64,000 nucleotides of DNA from positions 62,001-126,000 of the forward strand of contig JADJHU010000003.1 of NCBI GenBank assembly GCA_016707425.1, given 5' to 3'. How positions within the stretch are numbered: the first letter of the stretch is position 1; each line of letters starts with the position of its first letter. This document shows, piece after piece, positions 35,364 to 43,610 of the stretch. The translations under genes were made by a program, and so were the position numbers. This DNA is from Gammaproteobacteria bacterium (GTDB taxonomy: Bacteria > Pseudomonadota > Gammaproteobacteria > Steroidobacterales > Steroidobacteraceae). A model generated the notes under the pieces. That model was not told where the DNA came from. It saw only the letters and a list, made by a program, of their open reading frames with translations, and searched no databases.

Positions 35364-36563
35364 TCAGGACGCAGCGCTCGCGGCGACGTAGTCTGAGACG
35401 ATCGACCGGGCGATGTTGCTCCAGCTGTAGCCTCGCTCCATCTTTTGTCGGCCGAGCGTGCCGAGGGTCCTGCGATCGACGGACGATGATAGACTGGCGA
35501 GAACTCGCATGAGATCCTCGACGCTGTTCTCCCGATATACCCTCCCGTTTCCGGCGATCCGCTCGCTCTCCCCAATGCTGTCAGCTGCGACGAGTGGCAG
35601 ACCGCAGGCCGCTGCATCCAGCATCGACATTGACTCCTGGCGAGGCCACACGGCCAGGTCCGCCATGCGGTAGTAATCTGCCAGCTCCCGGTGCCTAACG
35701 AAGGGCAGCACCTGCGCGTTTCTGCAACGCAGAATCTCGTCCTTTTGCAGCCCCTCGCCGATGAACAAGGCGTGATATTTCGGATTGCCATCAGCCAAAC
35801 TATCCACTGCGCGCGCTAGCAGCAGGGGGTTCTTGTCCGCCGACAGGCGGCCCGTATAGATGCAGACGACATCGCCGTCGCCGTATCCCAGCTCGCGGCG
35901 GGTCGCCGCGCGGGCCGTGAGTTCGACTGCCTGCATTGCGGGTCGAAACAGCTCGGTGTCCGTTCCCAGAGGTTGCAGCTTGGCCTTGCGCTCCGGAACG
36001 CCATAGAGGTGCCTGGCGACATACAGGCAGTCGGGAGCTATTGCGTAGCACTTCTCCACGGCCAAACTCGCGAGGTAAGTCGGAAGCGTACGCGTCAGGC
36101 GGTAGACGGCCTTGCGCAGCAACGCCCCGGTTTCTTGCTTGAGGAACGGCTTGACTACCGATAGATGCTGATGGCTCTCGGCGAAGAATTTGAAGCGTCC
36201 AGTCGGCTTCGCTGCAGCAACCACGAAGGCTGGGAGGGATGCGATCTCCGTGCAGTGCACTACGTCGGGGCGAATCGCCCGAATGACCTGCGCCAGCCGT
36301 CTGATATGGACATATCCCCTCACTATTGCCGACGTCAGACGATGCACTGTGTAGCCATCGCATTCGAAGATTCCCTCGCCCTGGTCCGCTGCTCCCAGAA
36401 AAGACGCATACGTCGCTTCGTAATCGGGCGAAGTGCCATAGACGTTGAGATTCGAGGTTATCAGATGGACTTCGTTGCCAAGCGCCGCAAGCGCCTTCGG
36501 CAGGCAATTCTCCGTGTAACCCATACCTTCCGAATAGAAGGCACTTACGACCACTATTCTCAT
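35364..36563 (-). CDS. Family 4 glycosyltransferase
   Basis: GT-B glycosyltransferase of 399 residues. It begins RIVVVSAFYSEGMGYTENCLPKAL, a start seen in transferases of wzx/wzy loci. The donor domain shows VCIYTGRLSADKNPLLLARA, FIGEGLQKDEI and the catalytic-region WPRQESMSMLDAAACGLPLVA. The ATG at 36563 overlaps the stop of the polymerase gene in ATGA, so translation is coupled. Specificity is unknown. Confidence 0.9.
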   Translation of the reverse strand: MRIVVVSAFYSEGMGYTENCLPKALAALGNEVHLITSNLNVYGTSPDYEATYASFLGAADQGEGIFECDGYTVHRLTSAIVRGYVHIRRLAQVIRAIRPDVVHCTEIASLPAFVVAAAKPTGRFKFFAESHQHLSVVKPFLKQETGALLRKAVYRLTRTLPTYLASLAVEKCYAIAPDCLYVARHLYGVPERKAKLQPLGTDTELFRPAMQAVELTARAATRRELGYGDGDVVCIYTGRLSADKNPLLLARAVDSLADGNPKYHALFIGEGLQKDEILRCRNAQVLPFVRHRELADYYRMADLAVWPRQESMSMLDAAACGLPLVAADSIGESERIAGNGRVYRENSVEDLMRVLASLSSSVDRRTLGTLGRQKMERGYSWSNIARSIVSDYVAASAAS

Positions 36564-37939
36564 GAGTGCACATGGACCTGCGCTGCGGCCCTTCCCGGCT
36601 CGCGGGAGCTCTGCCTGAGGAGCATGACCACGAGGAAAACAGGAATTGCCAGAAGGTAATAGAGCAGATACTGCTCGATACCGCCGCCACGCGCGAGAGT
36701 GAGAACCGTGATAGACAGAAACGCGCAGGACAAGAATGCGAAGGAGCCGGGCGGAGCCAGGTGAAAGCCGACGAAGAGCCGGTTGATGAGGCCCAAGACC
36801 AGCGCGAACGGCGCCAGACCGAGATAGCTGAAGTTCAGGAACATTTCAGATGCAAACATCACAGGCATCGATCCTTCTTCGAGCCACCACTCCGGGGCGT
36901 ACACCTGCGTGAATATCTGCATGATGCTCTCCGGCTTCCATGGCAGCAGCTCGCGCGGGATCGGCAGAAAGAGCGGCTTGATCAGGGAGGCGCCGTACTG
37001 GTAATCGATCAGCCCGCGTATCCCGAGATCGATGGACGTAATCGCGCAGCCATAATTGTAATTCAGCTCGAGATTGTCGGTAATACCATCAATGAACATT
37101 TCGGAGGTCATATAGCGCGGGATGTACGAGATCGCCTGGAATACTGAAGTCACAGGAAAATCGCCGTAGCCACGAAGTATGGAGGCTGCAAGTATCAGGG
37201 CGAAGAAGCTCGCTGCCACAGCTGCGAAGGCAGCCAGGTTACGAAGGCCGAACCGGAGCACGATCCGTCCAAAGTAAGCCTCGACGAACATAATCAGGAA
37301 TAGGACGATCGCGATTTCCCGCTTGTTCCCGAAATCGAATGCCACCATCGTCATTAGGTAGTATGCATAGACACCGAATCGATACCATCTACCTCGCATC
37401 GCGGGGTCGGTGGTGTGCACGATGAGAATCGCGAGCTGGAATGAAAACGCGCTGTAGACATCGAAGTAGCTGACGAGAAAGAAGGCCGCAAAATAGAAAG
37501 GCATTCTGCCCATGCCCCATGCCTCCCCTCGGGCCCCGGTATGCGGAGGCGAGCCGCGCTCCATGTTGCGGCTAAGCGCATTCATCCTGCGGAACGCGAG
37601 ATCGGTGAGCAGGAACAGAACGACATTCGCCAGAAGCAGATACGGAACGATCAATTTGTAGTGCCGGATTGCCAGAGCTACATCGGTGAATTCCCGGTTC
37701 CATCCGTAGTCGCGGGGCACCAGATAGCTTCCCAGCGTCAGATTGAGCAGGAAGTACACCAGCACGAAAAAACTGGGCAAGAACAGATTCTTCAGGAAAA
37801 CAGCCTTGCGGAGGAGATACGGAATCATCGTAGCCAGCTGCAGGCCGTAGAGTGCGTAGGAGTGCTGCGCCAGGACATCGTTCTGCAGGGCCATCGCGAG
37901 AGCGACGGCAAATGCGCTGGCGCACAGCACAAGTATCAC
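36560..37939 (-). CDS. wzy: Wzy-type oligosaccharide repeat-unit polymerase
   Basis: Polytopic membrane protein of 459 residues with about ten hydrophobic segments and a large loop between FQAISYIPRYMTSEMF and MPVMFASEMFLNFSYLGL, the layout of Wzy polymerases. These join lipid-linked repeat units in the periplasm. Sequence conservation in the family is low, so the call rests on topology, length and its place directly after wzx. The reading frame extends far upstream but overlaps wzx. The GTG at 37939, sharing GTGA with the wzx stop, is the sensible start. The C-terminus ends after LLYYLLAIPVFLVVMLLR and a charged tail. Confidence 0.85.
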   Translation of the reverse strand: MILVLCASAFAVALAMALQNDVLAQHSYALYGLQLATMIPYLLRKAVFLKNLFLPSFFVLVYFLLNLTLGSYLVPRDYGWNREFTDVALAIRHYKLIVPYLLLANVVLFLLTDLAFRRMNALSRNMERGSPPHTGARGEAWGMGRMPFYFAAFFLVSYFDVYSAFSFQLAILIVHTTDPAMRGRWYRFGVYAYYLMTMVAFDFGNKREIAIVLFLIMFVEAYFGRIVLRFGLRNLAAFAAVAASFFALILAASILRGYGDFPVTSVFQAISYIPRYMTSEMFIDGITDNLELNYNYGCAITSIDLGIRGLIDYQYGASLIKPLFLPIPRELLPWKPESIMQIFTQVYAPEWWLEEGSMPVMFASEMFLNFSYLGLAPFALVLGLINRLFVGFHLAPPGSFAFLSCAFLSITVLTLARGGGIEQYLLYYLLAIPVFLVVMLLRQSSREPGRAAAQVHVHS

Positions 37940-39315
37940 AGGACACCTGCGAGCCGCACGACGACCAGCGTCGCGAGCACTGCCAGAGTACCGGCGAAAT
38001 AGCGGTCGAGCATCAGTTCTCGTGGAATGATTCCCCGCGAGAGCAGGTAGGGAAGGGATGCCGCGATCCGGACCACGTAGGAAACTACGTAGGCCACACC
38101 GAGCCCCAGTGCCCCCCAGTTCTTCAGCAGCAGAAAGCTCGCAACGAGAGATGCTCCCTCGAGGAGGTTCGTGGCGAAGCCGAACCACATCGACCCGTGC
38201 AAGGCCATCATTCTCATGATTCCCTGGTAGTACAGCATCATGCCGCAATACAGAATCAGAAGAAGGGTAACGGCATAGAAATCCGGCGATACGAAGTCGC
38301 CGCCGAACGGCAGCGATGCGAGCCGAGGAAACGCGGCGAGCGGGACAGCCAGCACGAGAAACAGATACCAGGATCCGTAAAGATTGAGGTACTGACTCCG
38401 CGCGCTGCTGGCGGAACCATAGGCGCTGGCACTCAGGGAGACGAGCGGCGCATGCAGGGACGACGCCGCCGCAATCAGCACATTCGCAACGGTCATGGAT
38501 GCGTGAAATACGCCGAGCGTCTGAAAACCGAAGCTGCGGGCAAGCAAGGTCTCGCTCACCCACTTGAACGGAGCAACGGCGAGGCCCATCAGCATCACCG
38601 GAACGCTGAATCTCCAGAACACCGGCGCCATCCGGGCGAATCCGTTCCACGTCAGCGGAATCCCCTGACGCACAGCTTCCCGCCTGATGAAGTAATGACT
38701 GACAGCAGTAGCGGAACATGTCTGGAGCAGGAGCCCACCCAACGCACCGTTCAAGCCGAACCAGCGAGCGCCGGCAATCATCAGGAGTACTCCGATTGCA
38801 CCCTGCATCAGGCTCGCGATGGCAAGCTCGCGATACGCGTGCAGACCCTGCAACATGCCGGTCTGCGCCCCGTTGACTGCGCTCAGCACCAGGACGGCAC
38901 TCGCGAGCCGCAGTCCGGACTCGAGCGCCGGCGAGCCGCCGACCCTGATAGCGAGGTAGCGTGCTCCTGCGAACACGGCGACCCCGGTGAGCAGCCCGGA
39001 GACGGCTGCCAACGCATAAGAAGTGGTGATGATCTCACCACTGTGCGGCTTGTCTCGATGCCGGTACTGGGCCACGAAGCGGTTGGCGGTCAGCCCCAGA
39101 CCAAGGCCGCCGAAGGAGACAAACATCATTATGGTGGTGCGAATCAGGCCGAATTCGCCATAACCCGCCCGGCCGATGATTCTCGCCACGAGCACGAGCG
39201 ACAGCAGCATGAGCCCTCTCCCGAGAGCCTCGCCGACGACCGACCACAACGTCGTTCCGAGAAGCCTTCGTCCCTCTGCTGACGCTCGGAACCTGACTAG
39301 CCGTTCGCACAGCAT
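37936..39315 (-). CDS. wzx: Wzx-type lipid-linked repeat-unit flippase
   Basis: Multidrug/oligosaccharidyl-lipid/polysaccharide (MOP) superfamily transporter, 459 residues from the ATG at 39315. The N-terminal half has LWSVVGEALGRGLMLLSLVLVARI and YGEFGLIRTTIMMF, typical of Wzx, and there are about 12-14 membrane segments throughout. It would flip undecaprenyl-linked repeat units to the periplasmic face. It overlaps the upstream methyltransferase by 19 bases and is coupled to wzy downstream. An earlier in-frame start at 39408 lies wholly inside the methyltransferase gene and is unlikely. Confidence 0.9.
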   Translation of the reverse strand: MLCERLVRFRASAEGRRLLGTTLWSVVGEALGRGLMLLSLVLVARIIGRAGYGEFGLIRTTIMMFVSFGGLGLGLTANRFVAQYRHRDKPHSGEIITTSYALAAVSGLLTGVAVFAGARYLAIRVGGSPALESGLRLASAVLVLSAVNGAQTGMLQGLHAYRELAIASLMQGAIGVLLMIAGARWFGLNGALGGLLLQTCSATAVSHYFIRREAVRQGIPLTWNGFARMAPVFWRFSVPVMLMGLAVAPFKWVSETLLARSFGFQTLGVFHASMTVANVLIAAASSLHAPLVSLSASAYGSASSARSQYLNLYGSWYLFLVLAVPLAAFPRLASLPFGGDFVSPDFYAVTLLLILYCGMMLYYQGIMRMMALHGSMWFGFATNLLEGASLVASFLLLKNWGALGLGVAYVVSYVVRIAASLPYLLSRGIIPRELMLDRYFAGTLAVLATLVVVRLAGVL

Positions 39316-40136
39316 GGTGAACCGGCGTCGGTCTTCCGGAGCACCAGATATACCCCGGTCGGCCTGAAACGCTGGAGGAGACTCCGCGGGTGATAGTTGA
39401 CGTTCCATGCAAATGCTGCCGAAAGGCCGGCATCGATCCGGGCGAGCACCCGGCTGTTATAGACGTCCCGGCGGATGTGCCGGAACAGCCTCTCGGCAGG
39501 AGCCATGCCGCAGAGCGCACGCTGGAACGTCTGCAGACCGCAGGTGCGGACGATCTGCTCCAGTATGGCCAAGGGGATGCCGCGTTCGTGCCTCGTGAGA
39601 CCCCGCCTCGGTTGCCGCCAGTCTCCCATCGACACGATAGGCTCTCTCAGCAGGAGGTACCCTCCGCTTCGCATACTGCGTGCGAGTTCGCGCACTACGA
39701 AGCTCACGTTCGGGAGATGATGCAGAACTCCGAAGCAGGTCACCAGATCGAAGGTTTCCGCTGGAAATTGCAGCGCCCCGCCAACTCCAGGCTCGACGTA
39801 TCGAACAGCAACACCCCCAATGTCACTGCGCACGAAAACGCCCGAAGGCTCGACGATCGTCACACTGCCGATTCGCGGGAGAATGGGCAGCAGCTCCTCA
39901 CCATAAGCGCTCCCGAAGCCGAGCACGTGCCGGAACTCTTGCTTCGGAAGATGGCGATACCCATGCAGCCAATTCCAGGCGTGGTATTCGTAACTGTATT
40001 GGCAGGCGTCCTTGGCGCCGAGATCCGCGTATCCTTGCTTCTCGTCGGCGAGCCAAGCGGCGATCTGGGCATCGTCGAAATCGTCGCCATAGAGGGCGGC
40101 TCCTGCCAGGTAGCGTTCGACGTCAGGGTCACTCAT
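39297..40136 (-). CDS. SAM-dependent methyltransferase of the polysaccharide locus
   Basis: Class I methyltransferase of 279 residues from the ATG at 40136, overlapping the hisF-like gene by 8 bases. Motif I is VLGFGSAYGEELLP, the second acidic strand is VTIVEPSG, and motif IV is FDLVTCFGVLHHLPN, a Methyltransf_11-type pattern. The C-terminal domain has RLFRHIRRDVYNSRVLARIDAG and ends in a cysteine pair. The substrate is probably a nucleotide- or lipid-linked sugar of this pathway, which is inference from location. Confidence 0.86.
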   Translation of the reverse strand: MSDPDVERYLAGAALYGDDFDDAQIAAWLADEKQGYADLGAKDACQYSYEYHAWNWLHGYRHLPKQEFRHVLGFGSAYGEELLPILPRIGSVTIVEPSGVFVRSDIGGVAVRYVEPGVGGALQFPAETFDLVTCFGVLHHLPNVSFVVRELARSMRSGGYLLLREPIVSMGDWRQPRRGLTRHERGIPLAILEQIVRTCGLQTFQRALCGMAPAERLFRHIRRDVYNSRVLARIDAGLSAAFAWNVNYHPRSLLQRFRPTGVYLVLRKTDAGSPCCANG

Positions 40137-40914
40137 GTGTCGATTGCCATTTCCGAAACAATGCCTCCTTGACACTCTGGCTCGGATAGTTGATCAACAC
40201 CGCCCTATAGGCGCCTTTGAATACGAACAGGCTGCCCGCTGCAGCGCCGATGGGACCGAAGCGGACGATCAGCTTCTCGATGTCGCCGAGCGACCCGGCT
40301 CCGCCGAGGCAGGTTATCGGGCGTCGAATCTGCCGACTGACCAGTTCGATGAGATCGAAGTCGTAGCCCTCCATGCGACCATCGTTGTCTATGGAATTCA
40401 GGGCGATCTCGCCCACTCCCTGTTCCTCTAGCAGCTTCGCCGTCGCGACCGGGCACTTGCCGGTCGGACGCGTACCATTGTGTGTATAGACCTCGTAGCG
40501 CCGCTCGCTCGGCGCCTTCTTCACGTCCAGCACGGCCACGATGCTCTGAGCACCGACGCTCGAGCTCGCCTCGGCCACCAGACACGACGACTCGACGATC
40601 GCCGAGCTGAGCGCCACTTTCTCAACGCCGAGGGCCACGATCTTTTCGATCTGCGCACGAGTTTTCACGCCGCCGCCATAGCACAGCGGCATGCGGCACT
40701 CCGCCGCGAGCCGGCCGATCAGGTCGTAGTCGGGCGATCGGCCCTGCACGGTAGCGTCGATGTCGATCACCATCAGCTCATCGACTTCCTTCTCGTTGAA
40801 GATCCGTACGGCGTTGATCGGATCGCCGACATACTTCGCGTCTGCGAAACCGACCGTCTTGACCAACCCCTTGTTCCGCACCAGGAGGCAGGGAATGATG
40901 CGGGACCGCAGCAT
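40129..40914 (-). CDS. HisF-like synthase subunit of sugar amidination, WbuZ type
   Basis: TIM-barrel protein of 261 residues related to HisF but of the polysaccharide subgroup. It has IIPCLLVRNKGLVKTVGF, where true HisF has the catalytic Asp in CLDV, so it is unlikely to make histidine. DPINAVRIFNEKEVDELMVIDID and SLGDIEKLIVRFG are typical of WbuZ/HisF2 proteins. With the HisH-like and WbuX-like partners it would convert an N-acetyl to an acetamidino group on a sugar, using ammonia from the HisH subunit. The ATG at 40914 shares one base with the hisH-like stop. Confidence 0.9.
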   Translation of the reverse strand: MLRSRIIPCLLVRNKGLVKTVGFADAKYVGDPINAVRIFNEKEVDELMVIDIDATVQGRSPDYDLIGRLAAECRMPLCYGGGVKTRAQIEKIVALGVEKVALSSAIVESSCLVAEASSSVGAQSIVAVLDVKKAPSERRYEVYTHNGTRPTGKCPVATAKLLEEQGVGEIALNSIDNDGRMEGYDFDLIELVSRQIRRPITCLGGAGSLGDIEKLIVRFGPIGAAAGSLFVFKGAYRAVLINYPSQSVKEALFRKWQSTHE

Positions 40915-41519
40915 CACAACCCCGAAAAGTTGCGCAGCAGCCGGATGCCATCGTGGTGACTCTTCTCCGGATGAAATTGCACGCCATACACGTTGTCGCG
41001 ATGCACCGCGCAGGCGAACTCGCCGCCGTAGTCGGTGACGGCGAGAACATCCTGCCTGCGGTGGCACTGCATCACGTAGGAATGGAGAAAATAGAATCGA
41101 GGCTCCGGCAAGCCCTCGAACAGGCCTCCGGTTCTCAGTGGCCGCACATCGTTCCATCCCATGTGAGGGATGCGCCGCTGTCCTACCGCCTGCTCGAGTC
41201 CGACGACCTCTGCGTTTATCCAGCCGAAGCCTGGCATCACACCTTCTGCGCTGGATGCGGCAAGGATCTGCATGCCGACACAGATCCCCAGCACGGGCAT
41301 GCTCCTCTCCGTGACCAGCTCCTCGAGTCGCTCTTTCATGCCCGACTGGTCGAGCCGCATCATTGCCTGATCGAAGGCGCCCACCCCTGGCAGGATCGCC
41401 CGCGAGATGCCGTCGAGATCGCCCGGTGCGGTGGCCACGGTGAACGGCACGCCCAAGTCGCTGTAGATGTTGGCAAATGCCCGGACATTGCCCAGGCCGT
41501 AATCGATGATTCCGATCAC
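40914..41519 (-). CDS. HisH-like glutaminase subunit of sugar amidination, WbuY type
   Basis: Class I glutamine amidotransferase of 201 residues. It has IIDYGLGNVRAFANI, the nucleophile cysteine in LGICVGMQIL near residue 80, and the His-Glu pair in VQFHPEKSHHDG near the C-terminus. It supplies ammonia to the HisF-like partner. No other histidine genes are nearby, and both neighbours are sugar-amidination proteins, so a role in polysaccharide synthesis is far more likely than histidine synthesis. It starts at a GTG (41519) overlapping the upstream stop in GTGA. Confidence 0.91.
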   Translation of the reverse strand: MIGIIDYGLGNVRAFANIYSDLGVPFTVATAPGDLDGISRAILPGVGAFDQAMMRLDQSGMKERLEELVTERSMPVLGICVGMQILAASSAEGVMPGFGWINAEVVGLEQAVGQRRIPHMGWNDVRPLRTGGLFEGLPEPRFYFLHSYVMQCHRRQDVLAVTDYGGEFACAVHRDNVYGVQFHPEKSHHDGIRLLRNFSGL

Positions 41520-42658
41520 CGGATGATCGCCCGCTGAGCGCCGATGAGTCGAAGCAACCTAGTTCCAATGTTGATGATCGGCATGCGCGACTTGTAGTCG
41601 CGATAGCTCTTGTTCTGCCCCGCCATAAGCTCCCGGAACTCGCCAGTCGTCAGATCGAGCTTCTTCGCGACGTACTCGAGGTCCTTTTCGGCCTGGCGCT
41701 CGTCGTACGCAGGCGCTGCGATGCGGCTCAGCGCCTCGTCGCGCGCCATCTGGCCCGTGAGAATCAGGCTCGAAAAGTGCGCGCGGCGTTTGTCATAGCC
41801 GAATTTCCTGGGCAACCAGTAGCCTTCGTAGAAACGCGTGAACCGAGACTCGTAGTGCTTGTGGGAATACTTCTGCCAACCGAACCGATCGGCAAGTTCC
41901 TGCATCGCCGCTTCCTTGACGTAGGGCACGCAATTCAGCGGCTTGACGACGCGCATGCCCTTTACGTAGCGATAATAAATCCGGTACTTGAATATGTCGG
42001 CCAGCGGGAAGGTCTTCAGCGGCACTCGGCCGAAACGGCGATGAATGTCGCAGAGCTGTCGCAGGTCCGAGGCATGATAGTGCCACTCGAGCGGCTCGCG
42101 AACGCACTCTGTCGAATAGTTTGCTCCCGTCAGGATGTATTTGAAGCCATGCGCAGCCGCGAAGTTGTACAGCGCCGCGAAAAATGCGTGATCCTGCGGG
42201 GTATCGACATGAGGCACCTGCGCCTTGAAGAAGGCCAATTGCAGATCCTTCATCTCCTCCCAGTCGATAACCTCGGTATGCAGGTCGAGGTGCAGCGCGT
42301 CGACCAGCTTCTCGATGTTGTTGACCGCCTCCTGGGAGTTCCATCCAGCGTCGACATGAAACACGAGCGGCCTCAGGCCGAGCCGCTCCTTGGCCAGATA
42401 GGTCACGTAAGAGCTGTCGACGCCGCCGCTCATACCAATGATGCAGTCGTAGTCGCGCCCCTTGCCGTCACGCTTGATCCGTTCGACTGTCCTCCTGAGG
42501 GCCTTCTCGCCAGTCTCATTGGGGTGCCAGTGAGGCAGGATATTCCGGTAATAGTTCTCGCAGTAGTCGCACCGTCCAGTTCGGTCGAACGTGATGTTCG
42601 GATCGCTGGTGTCCATGATGCAGTTGACGCAGATCTGGTATCGACGGTCACTTCGCAT
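41516..42658 (-). CDS. N-acetyl sugar amidotransferase, WbuX/WbpG type
   Basis: PP-loop ATP pyrophosphatase protein of 380 residues from the ATG at 42658; an upstream TTG at 42667 is less likely. An N-terminal zinc-binding cluster is visible (CVNCIMDTSDPNI, CDYCENYYRN). The ATP-binding loop is IGMSGGVDSSYVTYL, then GLRPLVFHVDAGWNS and YILTGANYSTECVR. The family activates a sugar N-acetyl group for amidination by ammonia from the HisH/HisF pair that follows. The three genes overlap by 1-4 bases, a tight translational unit, and they are preceded by wzz. The order WbuX-WbuY-WbuZ is as in loci that make acetamidino sugars. Confidence 0.92.
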   Translation of the reverse strand: MRSDRRYQICVNCIMDTSDPNITFDRTGRCDYCENYYRNILPHWHPNETGEKALRRTVERIKRDGKGRDYDCIIGMSGGVDSSYVTYLAKERLGLRPLVFHVDAGWNSQEAVNNIEKLVDALHLDLHTEVIDWEEMKDLQLAFFKAQVPHVDTPQDHAFFAALYNFAAAHGFKYILTGANYSTECVREPLEWHYHASDLRQLCDIHRRFGRVPLKTFPLADIFKYRIYYRYVKGMRVVKPLNCVPYVKEAAMQELADRFGWQKYSHKHYESRFTRFYEGYWLPRKFGYDKRRAHFSSLILTGQMARDEALSRIAAPAYDERQAEKDLEYVAKKLDLTTGEFRELMAGQNKSYRDYKSRMPIINIGTRLLRLIGAQRAIIR

Positions 42659-42672
42659 AGTGCACAACCTGG

Positions 42673-43590
42673 TTAGCCCGCACGGGAATCGCTCGCGACG
42701 GCTCCCCTCAGCAGGACCCCGACAGCGCCCAACATCAGGCCGAGGCCGGCACCGAGGACGATCATCAGCAGTTTCTTCGGTCTCACGACGTCTTGCGCGT
42801 CCGGCGGCAGCGCTCGATCCACGACACGAAACGCGTACTCCCGGGTGACGTTTGCCAGCATGCGCTGATTGATCTGTGCTTCAATCAGTCGATTGATTGC
42901 CGCCCTCGTATCGAGTGTCGAAGTCGCCGCCAGTTCCTTCTCCAAGAAACCGACTGACGCCGTTGACTCGGCAATTGCCCGAGCACGCATTTCGGCGTTG
43001 AGACGTGCCACGAGTTCGTTGGCCCACTCTGCCGCTTTAGCTGGGTCTCGCCATTCGATTTCGAGTCTAATGAGCCCCGTCTTCTTGTCGTATGAGAGCC
43101 TCCGAACTCGCTCATCGAAATAGCGATACGCCTCAGCAAGTGTTGGCTGATGCGTCACGCCCTGTCTCCACGCCAAGGATTTTACGTCCCAGCGTTGATG
43201 AAACAACTCTGGCATCAGTCCCGAGTCGCGAATGAAGCGCTCAGTTAGCTCTCGGGAGCGCAGCACCGCCAACGACTCCTCTGTGCGTGAGGCGCCTGGA
43301 TTTAGGTTGGCGCCAACCAACGACGCCAGTCCCCCAAGCTGGCCAAGAGAAGATCCAAGCGATCCCACGCCGCTTCGGCCCGCATCCGCCCCGACGAACA
43401 CAACCGTTGCTCGATAGACTGGCGTCATCAAAAACGCGGTCACTGCAAACGCTACCGTAACAGCAATGACGCTGGTCGCTACCCATTGCCATCCTGCTCG
43501 AAGTCTTCGGGAAATTACACGAAAATCGATGTCCCCGCCCCGGTAAAGACTGTCAGTCGGCATACTCACGAATTGAGTCTCACAAAGCAT
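42673..43590 (-). CDS. wzz: Wzz-type polysaccharide chain-length determinant
   Basis: Polysaccharide co-polymerase of 305 residues. The N-terminal domain starts with GDIDFRVISRRLRAGWQWVATSVIAVTVAFAVTAF as helix and first membrane span, followed by the periplasmic domain with YRATVVFVGAD. The C-terminal span is PPDAQDVVRPKKLLMIVLGAGLGLMLGAVGVLL, with the proline/arginine-rich entry typical of Wzz. There is no cytoplasmic tyrosine kinase domain. The ATG at 43590 is chosen; a second ATG at 43563 is possible. It controls how many repeats Wzy joins. It begins 20 bases after the SLBB export gene stop. Confidence 0.9.
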   Translation of the reverse strand: MLCETQFVSMPTDSLYRGGDIDFRVISRRLRAGWQWVATSVIAVTVAFAVTAFLMTPVYRATVVFVGADAGRSGVGSLGSSLGQLGGLASLVGANLNPGASRTEESLAVLRSRELTERFIRDSGLMPELFHQRWDVKSLAWRQGVTHQPTLAEAYRYFDERVRRLSYDKKTGLIRLEIEWRDPAKAAEWANELVARLNAEMRARAIAESTASVGFLEKELAATSTLDTRAAINRLIEAQINQRMLANVTREYAFRVVDRALPPDAQDVVRPKKLLMIVLGAGLGLMLGAVGVLLRGAVASDSRAG

Positions 43591-43610
43591 TGACCCGCGC
43601 AAGCGCGCGC

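Noticed and set aside
36560..38719. Extended N-terminus of the Wzy polymerase
   Set aside because: The extra 260 residues lie inside wzx in another frame; the GTGA overlap at 37939-37936 gives a natural start.
40129..41519. HisH and HisF as histidine biosynthesis genes
   Set aside because: HisF lacks the catalytic Asp of CLDV, no other his gene is near, and both are sandwiched between WbuX-type and polysaccharide genes.
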